Counted from the stretch's first letter, positions 26,543 through 35,318 are shown. The stretch: DNA of 64,000 nucleotides from JAXMHB01 sp046346965 (GCA_046346965.1 JAXMHB010000007.1:62001-126000), one strand, 5' to 3'. Made by a program: numbers and translations. Notes: generated from the sequence alone by a model not told the origin.

Positions 26543-26980
26543 ATGGAACTGATCGCCGAAATTTCAAAAGCATGGGGATGGGTAGGGATCACACCCGACC
26601 GAGTGGTTGGCGACAACGACTTCGGAAACCTCATCATCAAGGATGTGGATGGGCGGTATTGGCGCCTGTGTCCCGAGGATCTTTACTGCAAGGTTGTGGC
26701 GTGTGATCGGGCGGAGCTAGATGCTCTGTCGCAGAGTCAGGAGTTTCTGCAGGACTGGAACATGCGTGGGCTAGTTGAGCAGGCGAAGGAGCGGTTGGGG
26801 AGCCTTCGCCCAGGCTACAAGTACTGCCTTAAGATTCCGGGTGTGTTGGGCGGTGTATACGGTGGTGCCAATTTGGCGTCTATCCCTCTAAGGGAGCTAG
26901 TTGCAGTCTCCGGCCACATCGCCCGAGAAATTGAAGGTCTGCCGGATGGCGCGCAGGTGCGGCTCAAGATCTCGGAGTAG
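26543..26980 (+). CDS. DUF1851 (Tdi1-type immunity) domain protein
   Basis: 145 residues from ATG 26543 (an in-frame GTG six bases earlier is possible). FGNLIIKDVDGRYWRLCPED, FLQDWNMRGLVEQAKERLG and KYCLKIPGVLGG are the signature stretches of the DUF1851 family, found in Tdi1-type immunity proteins that neutralise type VI secretion effectors. It is probably a cytoplasmic inhibitor protein. No toxin gene or T6SS component is nearby. A putative attC site starts four bases after its stop, so it looks like a cassette gene. Confidence 0.78.
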   Translation: MELIAEISKAWGWVGITPDRVVGDNDFGNLIIKDVDGRYWRLCPEDLYCKVVACDRAELDALSQSQEFLQDWNMRGLVEQAKERLGSLRPGYKYCLKIPGVLGGVYGGANLASIPLRELVAVSGHIAREIEGLPDGAQVRLKISE

Positions 26981-26983
26981 CGC

Positions 26984-27047
26984 GCCTAACAATTCGCTTC
27001 AGGCGCGGCAGCCCTGACGGGCCGCGGCCTGAATATAAACGTTCGAG
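26984..27047 (+). other. Putative attC site 2
   Basis: GCCTAAC (26984-26990) begins 4 bases after the previous stop. A hairpin with TTCAGGC/GCCTGAA outer arms and CCGCG-type inner arms follows, ending at GTTCGAG (27041-27047), ten bases before the next ATG. Length is 64 nt. The left box is canonical; the right box keeps only GTT. Confidence 0.55.
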
Positions 27048-27056
27048 AGTGCTAGT

Positions 27057-27506
27057 ATGGATGTGCTGTCCCACATTGTTTTGATTAGGCCGGGCACCAG
27101 TTCCGGGAGCGTCACGACGCAACCACGGCAGTCGGTAGACTTCACCGTCAATGGCGTGTCGTTGCTGACTACTATCTTGAAGGTTGATGGTGGCAGCGCT
27201 GACTTTATGGGCTGCTTGGTTCGGGGATTTCCGGAGCAGAATGCTCAAGCGGCCGCGCAATTAAGACTTGTGACGTCGCCCGACACTGAATCAGGAAGAA
27301 TTCTTCTATACCTTTGCCCGGAGTGCGGGGATATCGGCTGCGGCGCATACGGTGTTTTCATTGAGCGCATTGGAGAAACGTTTATCTGGCGAGATTTCGC
27401 CTATGAAAATGGGTACGAGGACCCAAGGCCCATTGAGAGCATTGGTCCATATACTTTCGAGGGTGCTAGCTACGAAAGGGAAATAGCTCGTGCAGGTGCG
27501 CTCTGA
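27057..27506 (+). CDS. Hypothetical protein with CPECGDIGCGA motif
   Basis: 149 residues, cytoplasmic. The central motif LYLCPECGDIGCGAYGVFIE followed by FIWRDFAYENGYED and IGPYTFEGASYE is shared by a widespread family of small uncharacterised bacterial proteins. The two CxxC/GC cysteines could bind zinc. Its position between two attC-like sites and its size suggest a cassette gene, possibly of immunity type, but no biochemical role is established. Confidence 0.65.
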   Translation: MDVLSHIVLIRPGTSSGSVTTQPRQSVDFTVNGVSLLTTILKVDGGSADFMGCLVRGFPEQNAQAAAQLRLVTSPDTESGRILLYLCPECGDIGCGAYGVFIERIGETFIWRDFAYENGYEDPRPIESIGPYTFEGASYEREIARAGAL

Positions 27507-27563
27507 CACCTCACTGCAGGCACGAAGCTCTGACGGGTCGTTGCCTGAGCTCAAATGTAAGCT
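27501..27563 (+). other. Putative attC site 3 (degenerate)
   Basis: Aligns along its whole 63 nt with site 2, sharing the CAGGC arm, CTGACGGG loop and GCCTGA arm. The left box CTCTGAC overlaps the stop codon of the previous gene; the right box is GTAAGCT, so it is probably inactive. Confidence 0.45.
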
Positions 27564-27578
27564 CGCAAGGGAACGCCG

Positions 27579-27960
27579 AAGAACGAGGACATACATGGAC
27601 GTCCCCGGGATAGGGGCCTAGAACAAGGACAGTCGCGATTCGGCGGATTTGCGGGCCCTGGCGACATTCTGATCGTCGCGGCCCGCGTGTCGGCGACCTC
27701 GTCATCCGTCTAGGCTCGTGCCAGCTCAGGTTCGACCGACAGCAAGACGTGCGGACGGTTGCTCATCACCGCATGGGCATATACGGCGACCGCGAGAAGC
27801 TCGCTCGATTCTTTGATTCGATTCTCGATCATGGGCTTTCGCGCATCGTGATCCTTGCCGGTGGGTGGATCGACGTCGCACAGCGACGCCCGGCGCATTC
27901 AGCACGTCACGCATTCGACCCGACCGTCCCGTTCATACCGAAACTGGGCCATCTGATCAG
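27579..27960 (-). pseudogene. Fragment of a second REP-associated-type transposase
   Basis: The minus strand reads VECVTC, then RRASLCDVDPPTGKDHDARKP and AVMSNRPHVLLSVEPELARA, homologous to the middle of copy 1 and interrupted by stops. The end at 27579-27612 carries the AGGACA and GGACGTCCCC motifs of the element terminus. The C-terminal half is missing. The N-terminal part appears about 1.3 kb away near 29267. Confidence 0.7.
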
Positions 27961-28005
27961 TTCGTAGCCCACTTCGGAAAGCGGTTGCTGCCGACTTGCG
28001 CGATG

Positions 28006-29106
28006 CTAGTATCGCGTTCTGTGCGCAACAGGCTCGCCTCCTACTATTAGAGTTCTATCGCCAATTCCGCTGACCGCAAATCGAAAGATCGGCGCCGCAA
28101 CACTGTCGAACCGACTGCTCAGATATACAACACAGTCTCCCGACGCCTCACAGACGATCTTTCCGCCACCTGCAGTCCGCGCAGTCTCTAGCTTCCAACT
28201 CACTCGGGAATCGTTTTGATCGGCGAGCGTCAGTCGCGTCCGACGTCCCAACAGAGGAGATGCTTCGGCGACCCAGATCCACTCGCCGCTCAAACTCTGG
28301 AAGCGCGTTCCAAGAGGCGACGTGCCCAACGTAATTTCAGTGCCGCCAGACTGCCTTTTTGACACAGGAGTCACGACGCCGGACGGCAGAGCGATGAAAC
28401 CATTAAATGGATCGGAGAACGCCACGTATCCACTCTGGACTTCGGCGACCCGCGGAAACATACCTACTTCGCCATCAACGACTACGGGGGCAATAGACTT
28501 GAAATGCACTTCAGCGAATCCTTGGTTCGAGGTAGCTCCCTTCCAACTCACTCCCCTTCCGGGCTGGGGCCACTCATACAACGGATCGGCGTCTCCGATG
28601 TCGTCCGAAGAAAATGCAAGCGTCAACCCGCCTCGCTCCATATCCAACCATAAGCGCGTGCCGTACTCAGCGAGCCAGGCCCCCGCTTGGGGCAGCACTG
28701 GCGCGCTCGGTGCGCTATTTAGCGTTACGGAGCTTTCAACGCGTGATCCAAATTCATTTACCAACCTAACCCTTATTCTCTGATTATTACCAAGCTGCCG
28801 CACCCCAAGGAACTTCGCAAGCGGAATCGCAAGCTGCGAATGAAAGGGAGCGTTGGAGAATTGGCAAATCTCGCCCGTCCGCTTCGCTTCAACGGAAACT
28901 AAAATCTCGCCACTTGATTCGCTGACATCCATTTCACTCAGCATACTGCCAGGCCAACCACAGCCAACCAGCGTCGAATCAATAACGACGAAAATGGCTG
29001 TCGTACCTGAATAGGCTGGAACGGAGGAGATTCGATCAATTTGATTCGCGTTCGCCGCAGCCGACAGTGCGCATAAGGTCACACCGATTGCACGAAGAGC
29101 TTTCAT
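28006..29106 (-). CDS. Secreted hypothetical protein
   Basis: 366 residues with a Sec signal peptide (MKALRAIGVTLCALSAAANA). The rest is beta-rich without catalytic motifs. Two possible disulfide cysteines occur in the first part (GCGWPG, GEICQF), and CEASGDC is near the C-terminus. No family recognised. It is on the minus strand, opposite to the cassette genes, and lies between the two separated pieces of a transposase remnant, so it may have inserted into that element. Confidence 0.6.
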   Translation of the reverse strand: MKALRAIGVTLCALSAAANANQIDRISSVPAYSGTTAIFVVIDSTLVGCGWPGSMLSEMDVSESSGEILVSVEAKRTGEICQFSNAPFHSQLAIPLAKFLGVRQLGNNQRIRVRLVNEFGSRVESSVTLNSAPSAPVLPQAGAWLAEYGTRLWLDMERGGLTLAFSSDDIGDADPLYEWPQPGRGVSWKGATSNQGFAEVHFKSIAPVVVDGEVGMFPRVAEVQSGYVAFSDPFNGFIALPSGVVTPVSKRQSGGTEITLGTSPLGTRFQSLSGEWIWVAEASPLLGRRTRLTLADQNDSRVSWKLETARTAGGGKIVCEASGDCVVYLSSRFDSVAAPIFRFAVSGIGDRTLIVGGEPVAHRTRY

Positions 29107-29179
29107 ATGACTGTACCACGTAGCTAGGATCGAAGAGCGGACTAGGTTTCTGATGCGAAGAGATGCTGACCTTAAGCCA

Positions 29180-29390
29180 ATGCCGGTGAGTACGCAACAA
29201 ATTTGGACGCGCGAGATTTGCCGACAACCTGAGCTCGAGGCCGATCTTGGCTCGCATCTTGAGTCATGTGGCCATGATCGCGAGCCTTGGCGGTGCTGTT
29301 GTCGGAATTCGTCGCGTTGTTGCGCCAGAACTTTCCCACAAAACGCAGCGTGTCCCCAGTCCGCCGCCAGTCCGCCGTCCAATCCACCAA
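29180..29390 (-). pseudogene. 5' end remnant of transposase copy 2
   Basis: Bases 29260-29287 match the start region of transposase copy 1 (26402-26429), including the ATGACTCAAG start (29267 on the minus strand), and the flanking CGTGTCCCC terminal motif recurs at 29350-29357. Beyond about 29180 similarity is lost. From 29107 to 29623 no intact gene is present. Confidence 0.5.
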
Positions 29391-29623
29391 AACGCTGTCG
29401 CAAGCTCGGCCCGAATATTTCACGCGGTCGATTGACAATGGGCGTAGATCGCGCTGGCGCCAAGCCGCACGCCGGAGGACGTGACCCACTGTCCCAGGCC
29501 GTGCCTCGCACGCCATTTGGCAATCAGGTGTCCGCGGAACGCCGTCGTCTGCTTGTGACCAAAGGTTGCACGCAGCTGCCGCGGCGTTGATATTTCGCGC
29601 CTACACCTTGCTGGGGCGCATGC

Positions 29624-32365
29624 ATGTGGTTGGATGTTCTGGCGTTGATCGGGGCGATCTGGATGGTCGGGCGCGTGGTGGTGTTGCGTCAGATCGCGGC
29701 GCTGCCGTTCACGCGACAGGCTGCTCGGTTCGTCGATGCGCCCCCGCCAGCGGCGGCGGTTGATCTGCTCGCGCAGGCGGACGCGGAGCTCGATGCACTC
29801 GGGTTTGAGCCGGCGCGCTGGGTGCGCGTGGTCGATGCCGACGGCGGACCGGTGCTTCTGCGCGCCGTGCGAGTCCACCGCGCCTGCCATGCGGCGGTCT
29901 GGCTGGGCGCCCCGACCTTGTTTGCGCCGAACCGGATGGTGGTCTGGTACGTCACCCACCTGCGCGACGGTCGCACGCTGATCACGGAGCCATTCGATGC
30001 GTACTTTCAGTTGCTGGCGCGCGAGCAAACATTGGTGCAGTCCTGCAATGAGCCGGGCTTCGCAGCGCAGTGGGCCGCGCACTGTGCGTTGGTGGCGGCG
30101 CAAGGCGCCACCGACCCTGCGGGCATCGAGGATGCAGGGCTGTTGGGCTTCTACTCGACGTGGATGGAACGTCAGCGCCAGGCGCTGATCGCTGCCGGCG
30201 ATCTGGTGCCAAGCAGCAACGCCAGCGCTCGGCCCAGCCTGGGCTTTGCATGGCGCGCACTCGCGATGCTGAGCAAGGTTCCCAAGCCACCGGCGGATAC
30301 GCGTCCGGTGCCATCGGCACGCGTCGCCCTGCTGGCCACCCGGCTCGAAGCGATGCGCGCACGCTCTCCCTCGCGCCAGGTGGAATGGACCCTGTTCGCG
30401 CTCAGCGTGGCGATGTTCATGGGCCTTGGTGCCCTCCTGTGGGACCCCATGGCGGCGTGGATGATCCTGGTGGTGGTCGTGATCCACGAACTCGGACACT
30501 TCCTTGCGATGCGGGCCTTTGGCTATCGCAATGTGCACATGATGGCGCTGCCGCTGGTTGGTGGCGTTGCCATCGGGCAAGACCTTGATCCCAGTGCACA
30601 TCGCAGCGCGTGGATGTCGCTGATGGGGCCGCTGCCGGGGATCTTGATCGGGTGGGCGATCCTGGGCGCCGTTGTGGTGGATGTGTGGCCCGCAGCACTG
30701 GGGGACGGATCCATCTGGGCAACGATGTTTCTGCTGATCAATTACTTGAATGTGCTTCCGGTCCCGCCGCTCGATGGTGCGCACGTGGTCCAGGCGCTGC
30801 TGCCGCCGCGCCGCGCGTGGATCGAAGTGGGATTCATCGGCAGCGCTTGCGTCGTCGGCGCGCTGGCCGCGTGGGCGTTCGGTTTCGGTCTGTTGGCGGT
30901 GTTGGCGCTGTTGCAGCTGTACACGCTGCCAGCTCGCTGGCAGGCACAGCGCGCGCTCGCCGCCGTCTCTCAGCAGCCACCTGCGCCCAACATGGCGCGG
31001 CCCTTGCGGATCCGCGCCGTGGCTGACGCACTGGACCGTTTGCTCGGCCCCACCGCCCAGGGCAAGTACCGCGTGGAGCAGACACTCGACGTGCTGCAAC
31101 GCCTGGACCGCAAGCCCATGCGCGCGTGGCAGGCACTGCTGGTCAGCGGCACGCTGGCGCTGTTGCTGGTGGTCCCGTTGGGAATCGCTGTGCTCGCCTG
31201 GGACCTGCAAGGACTGGGCGTGCGCCCGTCGCAGATCTCGGATGATGCGGGTGAATCACAGCAAGCGGAGCTGGCGAGACTGCGCACGGCCGCGTCGACG
31301 ATGAGCGATGAGCAGCTGATCGGCGGAATCATCGGCGCCAACGATTGGGCCGAGAAGCCGGGTGCACCAGCCGATGCGCAGGCGATCCGTGCTGCGGAAA
31401 CGCGGTTGGGCAGGACCTTGCCAGAGCCGCTGCTCGCACTGTACCGGCAGCACGATGGCATCCCGGCGCTCGGTGTGGGTCCGCTTGCCCATGTGGAGCC
31501 GGCCGCCGTCAAGGTAGAGGAATGGTTCGCGCTGCTCGACCTACCAGAGTATCCAATCGATATCGTCGCGCCAGGCACGGAGTTGCCCGACAGTGTGGCG
31601 CTGACGGCCGCTGAGCTCAGGCAGTGGTGGCTGATCGGCGCTGACGACGAGGGGCTGCTGCTGTTCAACCCAGATCCTGCGGCACGGCCGGCGCAGTGGA
31701 TTAGCCTGTGGGCAGAATCGCCGACGGGCTATCAGAGCCTGCGCGATTGGCTGCAGGTCGAGTGGTCCTCAGCGCAGCAACAACAGCGCTACGCGCAGCG
31801 AATGCGGCAACGACAACAGCAGGCCTACGAGCGGCTGGCCAACGCCGATTGGAACATGGTGCTGGATGAACTGGATCCCGCTGTACCGATGGTGATGCGC
31901 CTGCTCGCGGACCCGCCCAAACTGCCCGAACCCGCCACCGCGGCGACCCTGGAGGCGGCGGAGCAGCGCCTGGGCGGCGCACTGCCAGAGGATTACCGCG
32001 AACTGCTCCTGCGCCACAACGGGCACCCGTCACTGGGATTGGGTGCGATCGACACGGTGCACGCGCTCAATGCCAGCGCGCTGGCCGGCAATATGTGGCT
32101 GCGCGAGCGCGGAAACGAGGATCACAACACCCCGGTTCCCGGCGCGCAGTCCTTGGTGCTCGCCACCTCGACCGAGCTGGCCGGCTGCTGGGCGCTGCAG
32201 GCAGACAGCGAGTACATGTCGCCATCGGTTCTGCTTTGCCCGGCGGGGCACGCGCATGCAGGCGTCATTGATCTGCGCCAGATGGCGTACTACCCGGACG
32301 TCCTCACGCTGGCACGTGCGCGCGCCGCCCAGATTGCAGCGATTCAGGCGGGAAGCTTTGAATAA
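29624..32365 (+). CDS. M50 (site-2 protease-like) membrane metalloprotease fused to two SUKH (SMI1/KNR4) domains
   Basis: 913 residues. An N-terminal membrane helix (3-22) and a soluble region (about 40-240) precede an M50 core with helices at about 255-300, 330-350, 405-435 and 503-528. The zinc motif HELGHF (288-293) and second ligand site NVLPVPPLDG (D384) are intact, so intramembrane proteolysis is plausible. After the last helix come two SUKH domains (about 585-715 and 773-895), each with the start pattern AAExRLGxxLPExxxxLxxxHxGxPxLG. SUKH proteins are best known as toxin-immunity proteins; a fusion to a site-2 protease is unusual. ATG at 29624. GC content is high, unlike the small cassette genes around it. 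Confidence 0.82.
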   Translation: MWLDVLALIGAIWMVGRVVVLRQIAALPFTRQAARFVDAPPPAAAVDLLAQADAELDALGFEPARWVRVVDADGGPVLLRAVRVHRACHAAVWLGAPTLFAPNRMVVWYVTHLRDGRTLITEPFDAYFQLLAREQTLVQSCNEPGFAAQWAAHCALVAAQGATDPAGIEDAGLLGFYSTWMERQRQALIAAGDLVPSSNASARPSLGFAWRALAMLSKVPKPPADTRPVPSARVALLATRLEAMRARSPSRQVEWTLFALSVAMFMGLGALLWDPMAAWMILVVVVIHELGHFLAMRAFGYRNVHMMALPLVGGVAIGQDLDPSAHRSAWMSLMGPLPGILIGWAILGAVVVDVWPAALGDGSIWATMFLLINYLNVLPVPPLDGAHVVQALLPPRRAWIEVGFIGSACVVGALAAWAFGFGLLAVLALLQLYTLPARWQAQRALAAVSQQPPAPNMARPLRIRAVADALDRLLGPTAQGKYRVEQTLDVLQRLDRKPMRAWQALLVSGTLALLLVVPLGIAVLAWDLQGLGVRPSQISDDAGESQQAELARLRTAASTMSDEQLIGGIIGANDWAEKPGAPADAQAIRAAETRLGRTLPEPLLALYRQHDGIPALGVGPLAHVEPAAVKVEEWFALLDLPEYPIDIVAPGTELPDSVALTAAELRQWWLIGADDEGLLLFNPDPAARPAQWISLWAESPTGYQSLRDWLQVEWSSAQQQQRYAQRMRQRQQQAYERLANADWNMVLDELDPAVPMVMRLLADPPKLPEPATAATLEAAEQRLGGALPEDYRELLLRHNGHPSLGLGAIDTVHALNASALAGNMWLRERGNEDHNTPVPGAQSLVLATSTELAGCWALQADSEYMSPSVLLCPAGHAHAGVIDLRQMAYYPDVLTLARARAAQIAAIQAGSFE

Positions 32366-32385
32366 GCCTCGTGAGTTCATTGCGC

Positions 32386-32414
32386 TTGACAATGTATCAG
32401 AGCGTGAATAATGT
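32386..32414 (+). promoter_or_regulatory. Sigma-70-type promoter
   Basis: A perfect -35 TTGACA (32386-32391) is followed by AATAAT at 32407 (15-nt spacer) or TAATGT at 32409 (17-nt spacer). It lies 40 bases before the ATG of the next gene and after the stop of the M50-SUKH gene. Confidence 0.65.
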
Positions 32415-32444
32415 TGTGTCGCCAGCACTTTAGTGCGACACAAC
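32413..32444. promoter_or_regulatory. 10-bp inverted repeat at the promoter, possible operator
   Basis: GTTGTGTCGC (32413-32422) and its exact complement (32435-32444) are separated by 12 bases and lie at the expected transcription start. It could be a repressor site or a 5' leader hairpin. Confidence 0.5.
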
Positions 32445-32454
32445 GGATTCCTAA

Positions 32455-33306
32455 ATGTCCTTGACGAGATTGGTTTTCGCCTCCATGGCGCTGTTTTCAA
32501 TGCCCGTGGTTGCCAAACAGGCGGTCATCGATCCAAGCTTTGCGGCTCTCGGGGACGCACTCCGATCAGTTCCGCAGCAAAATGTCAACAAATCCAGTGC
32601 GAGAACAGAGACGCTGATTGAGCACTCTGAGCGTGAAAGTGATGGTGCACGCTTGTTTGTGCTGCGCCAGGCCAGTCGCGCTTATCCAGATCTGAGCGAA
32701 CGTATTGCATTTGCGCAGGATGCTCGCGCGGCGCTGAATCAACTGATGGTTGGCGTTCCTGATAGGCGAGCGCAAGTACGCGCCGCGATTGCTAATGCGG
32801 AGTTCGTCGTGTTCAACAATGCCAGGCAAGATGGGACCAGTGTTGCCTTATTTTTGCGCGCGCCGGACTGGGTTGCGCTCAGCGCGGGCGCGAGTCACAA
32901 GAAGACAGCGCTGGTGTGTCCTGTCAATGTGTCGTTTCCTGACGGCAATGGACAAGTCGCTGAGTGGGTTGGACAGAAAGCCGCCGCAACTGGCCAAGCT
33001 GCTGGAAACAATGGGCTCTATTATGAATTTGAGATTCGATGGATAGTCACGGAGGGGGCTGTCGGAACGAAGATATGGACGCCCAACGGCGGCCGTTGCA
33101 CGCAGATCGACAATCCCGTTCCTACTACAGGCGGCAACAATAGCACCGGCAATACTAGCGGTGGCGGCCGTGAGTCAGGCAGGTCTGGCGGCGCCGTTAT
33201 TCCGCTCGGAGGCGGCATTCCTTCGTCGTACTACCTTCCTCCAGTCAGCTACACCTGTGGACCTGATCCGAATACACCCACCAGTGTGGTGTGCGCCGTG
33301 AATTGA
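32455..33306 (+). CDS. Secreted hypothetical protein with Gly/Asn/Ser-rich C-terminus
   Basis: 283 residues with a signal peptide (MSLTRLVFASMALFSMPVVA). The middle contains LVCPVNVSFPDGNG and YYEFEIRWIVTEG, and a low-complexity region (GGNNSTGNTSGGGRESGRSGG) follows at about 225-250. Paired cysteines suggest disulfides. It follows a strong promoter with an inverted repeat. No family recognised; periplasmic or extracellular location is inferred. Confidence 0.65.
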   Translation: MSLTRLVFASMALFSMPVVAKQAVIDPSFAALGDALRSVPQQNVNKSSARTETLIEHSERESDGARLFVLRQASRAYPDLSERIAFAQDARAALNQLMVGVPDRRAQVRAAIANAEFVVFNNARQDGTSVALFLRAPDWVALSAGASHKKTALVCPVNVSFPDGNGQVAEWVGQKAAATGQAAGNNGLYYEFEIRWIVTEGAVGTKIWTPNGGRCTQIDNPVPTTGGNNSTGNTSGGGRESGRSGGAVIPLGGGIPSSYYLPPVSYTCGPDPNTPTSVVCAVN

Positions 33307-33413
33307 GTCGTTCCGAACGTTTTTGCTGCCGGATGGCAAGGCTGCCGCGCTTGTGCGCGATGCTTGCGCAAGACTGACGCCGATCACCATTGAGTCCATC
33401 GGAGTACAAATCG

Positions 33414-33692
33414 ATGTCATCGCTGGATCTCACCGACGAGGAAAAGGCGCTCATCACCCAGGCGGCGGCCGGACACGGCACCTTGATGAATTGGGTTTTC
33501 TACTTTTCGATTCTGGCACCCCCTGTTGTATTTGCTGCATATGGGCTGATCAAGAAGGACTACGTGGCATTGTTCGTGGCATTTGCCTCGCTACTATTAC
33601 TGGTTTCGTGGAGACTTGTCGCTGATGCGTCTGTAAATCGCGTGTTTCGCGAGCTCGCAAAGAAGATCAAGACCCATCAAGAAAACTCATGA
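33414..33692 (+). CDS. Small two-helix membrane protein
   Basis: 92 residues from ATG 33414 (a TTG 24 bases earlier is less likely). LTDEEKALITQAAAGHGTL precedes two hydrophobic helices (about 26-45 and 50-70) and a basic tail. No known family. Likely an inner-membrane protein; cassette-like by size and context. Confidence 0.55.
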   Translation: MSSLDLTDEEKALITQAAAGHGTLMNWVFYFSILAPPVVFAAYGLIKKDYVALFVAFASLLLLVSWRLVADASVNRVFRELAKKIKTHQENS

Positions 33693-33740
33693 CGTACGTT
33701 TGGCGTCGGCGTGCAGAAGGCCGTAGTGGCGCACGCCACT

Positions 33741-33880
33741 CGACTGGTCCGACTGCGGTCGAAGCGGGCGGTGATCCGTCGCAACGCGCCGGCATAGCGA
33801 TCAACCTTTGCTGGCGCTTTGCCTTGCGACCATCGTCCATCTCCGTCAGCATCCACCCGGGAGTGGGTGCGGTGCACCCG
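33741..33880. repeat. Inter-gene repeat family A, copy 1
   Basis: Shares several blocks with 34343-34548, for example CCGTCGCAACGCGC, GGCATAGCG, GCGCTTTGCCTTGC and CCCGGGAGTGGGTG. No gene is present from 33693 to 34029. Confidence 0.75.
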
Positions 33881-34007
33881 ACGCCCGATGTCAGCGACCG
33901 CTGCTCCCGCCGCGCAGCGGCGTCGTTCAAAGATGCAATCAAGTCGATTGCGGAGCAGCCTTTTGGCTCAAGCCGGACATTTTCGCGCCGCGACGGCTGG
34001 TTGCGGC

Positions 34008-34014
34008 GTTAGGC
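34008..34014 (+). other. attC right-box GTTAGGC (site 4)
   Basis: A canonical GTTAGGC box 15 bases before the next start codon. An AGCCG/CGGCT pair lies upstream (33972-33998), but the matching left box could not be identified. Confidence 0.5.
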
Positions 34015-34029
34015 CTCAGGAGAGTATCA

Positions 34030-34263
34030 GTGCAAGTTTCACTTCGAACACTCAGCGTCGCTCTAGCCTCAGCGCTTGTATTGCTTGGTGCTACCGGGAT
34101 GCTAATCTGCTTTATGTTCCTGTGGTCCAATGACATGCGAGATATCACCGGGGCAGGGCTCGGGTTTGTTGCTGGCGCGGTGATGCTTGGGTCGGGTTGT
34201 ATCGCACTGGCAATCTGCAGCCTTTCCTCGCGCGCTCACACGGCCAGGACCATGGAGACTTGA
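34030..34263 (+). CDS. Small two-helix membrane protein
   Basis: 77 residues starting at GTG 34030 with GGAGAG six bases upstream. Two hydrophobic helices (about 8-30 and 42-62) are followed by a short cytoplasmic tail. No family recognised. It starts 15 bases after a GTTAGGC box and ends beside a GCCTAGC box, the arrangement of an integron cassette. Confidence 0.6.
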   Translation: MQVSLRTLSVALASALVLLGATGMLICFMFLWSNDMRDITGAGLGFVAGAVMLGSGCIALAICSLSSRAHTARTMET

Positions 34264-34264
34264 G

Positions 34265-34320
34265 GCCTAGCGAACAGGAACTGGCCACGCGCGAGCCCGG
34301 TTGACAGGGTGGGCTGACGG
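34265..34320 (+). other. attC left half (site 5), right half not identified
   Basis: GCCTAGC (34265-34271) and the next 20 bases resemble the left side of site 6 (35203 onward). The right part seems replaced by repeat family A. Confidence 0.35.
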
Positions 34321-34342
34321 CGAAGACGTGCAAGGAGCCGCG

Positions 34343-34548
34343 GCACGCGCACGGTACTTGACCGATCCGATAGCGGTCGATGTAGGCGGTGGTCCGTCGC
34401 AACGCGCGGGCATAGCGTCAACCGTTGCCTGCGCTTTGCCTTGCCGCTTGAGTGCCCTAAGATCCCGGGCTTACTGCTCATCGAGCCGAGCGTGTTCCCA
34501 TGCGCCTATCGTCCAGCTCCTTGAGCATCCGCCCGGGAGTGGGTGTGC
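34343..34548. repeat. Inter-gene repeat family A, copy 2
   Basis: Second copy of the repeat at 33741-33880, with about 60 extra bases in the middle (about 34446-34505). It lies between two cassette-type genes; the stretch 34264-34632 has no other gene. Confidence 0.75.
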
Positions 34549-34632
34549 AGGACACGCTGCACCGCGCGCGACTCGGAGTCACGGCTACGCGGCACGGCCT
34601 AGTTTACGCGTCGGGTGTCATTGGGAGGGGTG

Positions 34633-35190
34633 TTGGAAATTCGGACAAATCGGGATCTGTACCTGGCCGTCTGTGGGCTGAAGAAGGTCCATGGGCAGAA
34701 GAACGTAGACTTGCAGAATTACTTGGAGCGAGTCTTGATCTCTTCCTGCGTGTTTCGGACTCGCGAAAAATTGACGCTTGACGAGCTTTTTGGCCTTCTG
34801 GAAAGCGGATTCCACGAAAAGGAAGGCTTGCCCACAGGCTGGGATTCAGATTGCGTCCCACTCTTTCGTGACTGGGTAGATTCGTTGTCTTGCCAGATCC
34901 TCGACCTTGCAGAGATGTCCAAGTCGGGTGTCTTGCAGGATCCGCAAAGATATCTCGGGTTGCCCGGGCCGCGCGGCGTATACTGGTACAACTTTGATCC
35001 CTACACCTTTCTTGAATGCGGCGTGGCGGGCTTCTTCGGTGGATGGAAGCCCGGGGACGATTCGGGGAGGATCTCAACGTCCGGCCATGCCGCCGATCCA
35101 GAAGGTGAGGAAGATCAGGAGTTTGAGATTCTCGGAATCAATTGGGAGGGGGTCAAGGAATTCTTCTTTACGTGCCAAGTCTATGAGTAG
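34633..35190 (+). CDS. Hypothetical protein, possible immunity type
   Basis: About 185 residues. TTG at 34633 is preceded by GGGAGGGG and is the best start; GTG at 34615 or 34630 are alternatives. Cytoplasmic, with EIRTNRDLYLAVCGLKK at the start, then YWYNFDPYTFLECGVAGFFG followed by GGWKPGDD, and a closing INWEGVKEFFFTCQVYE. I recognise no named family; similar short acidic proteins occur among immunity-type genes. Flanked by attC-like sites. Confidence 0.6.
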   Translation: MEIRTNRDLYLAVCGLKKVHGQKNVDLQNYLERVLISSCVFRTREKLTLDELFGLLESGFHEKEGLPTGWDSDCVPLFRDWVDSLSCQILDLAEMSKSGVLQDPQRYLGLPGPRGVYWYNFDPYTFLECGVAGFFGGWKPGDDSGRISTSGHAADPEGEEDQEFEILGINWEGVKEFFFTCQVYE

Positions 35191-35202
35191 TAGAGAGCTG
35201 GC

Positions 35203-35302
35203 GCCTGGCGAAGAGGACTTGGCCGCGCGCAGGTGAAGTAGGGAATTGCTTGGATGAGTGTTTCATCACCTGCCCGCGGGGGGGGCGGCTGGAATGTTAG
35301 GC
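35203..35302 (+). other. Putative attC site 6
   Basis: GCCTGGC (35203-35209) and canonical GTTAGGC (35296-35302) flank a hairpin in which CGCGCGCAGGTGA (from 35223) pairs with TCACCTGCCCGCG (12 of 13). Length is 100 nt. The right box ends 16 bases before the next ATG. Confidence 0.65.
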
Positions 35303-35318
35303 GGCTCTGGAGGTTTCA

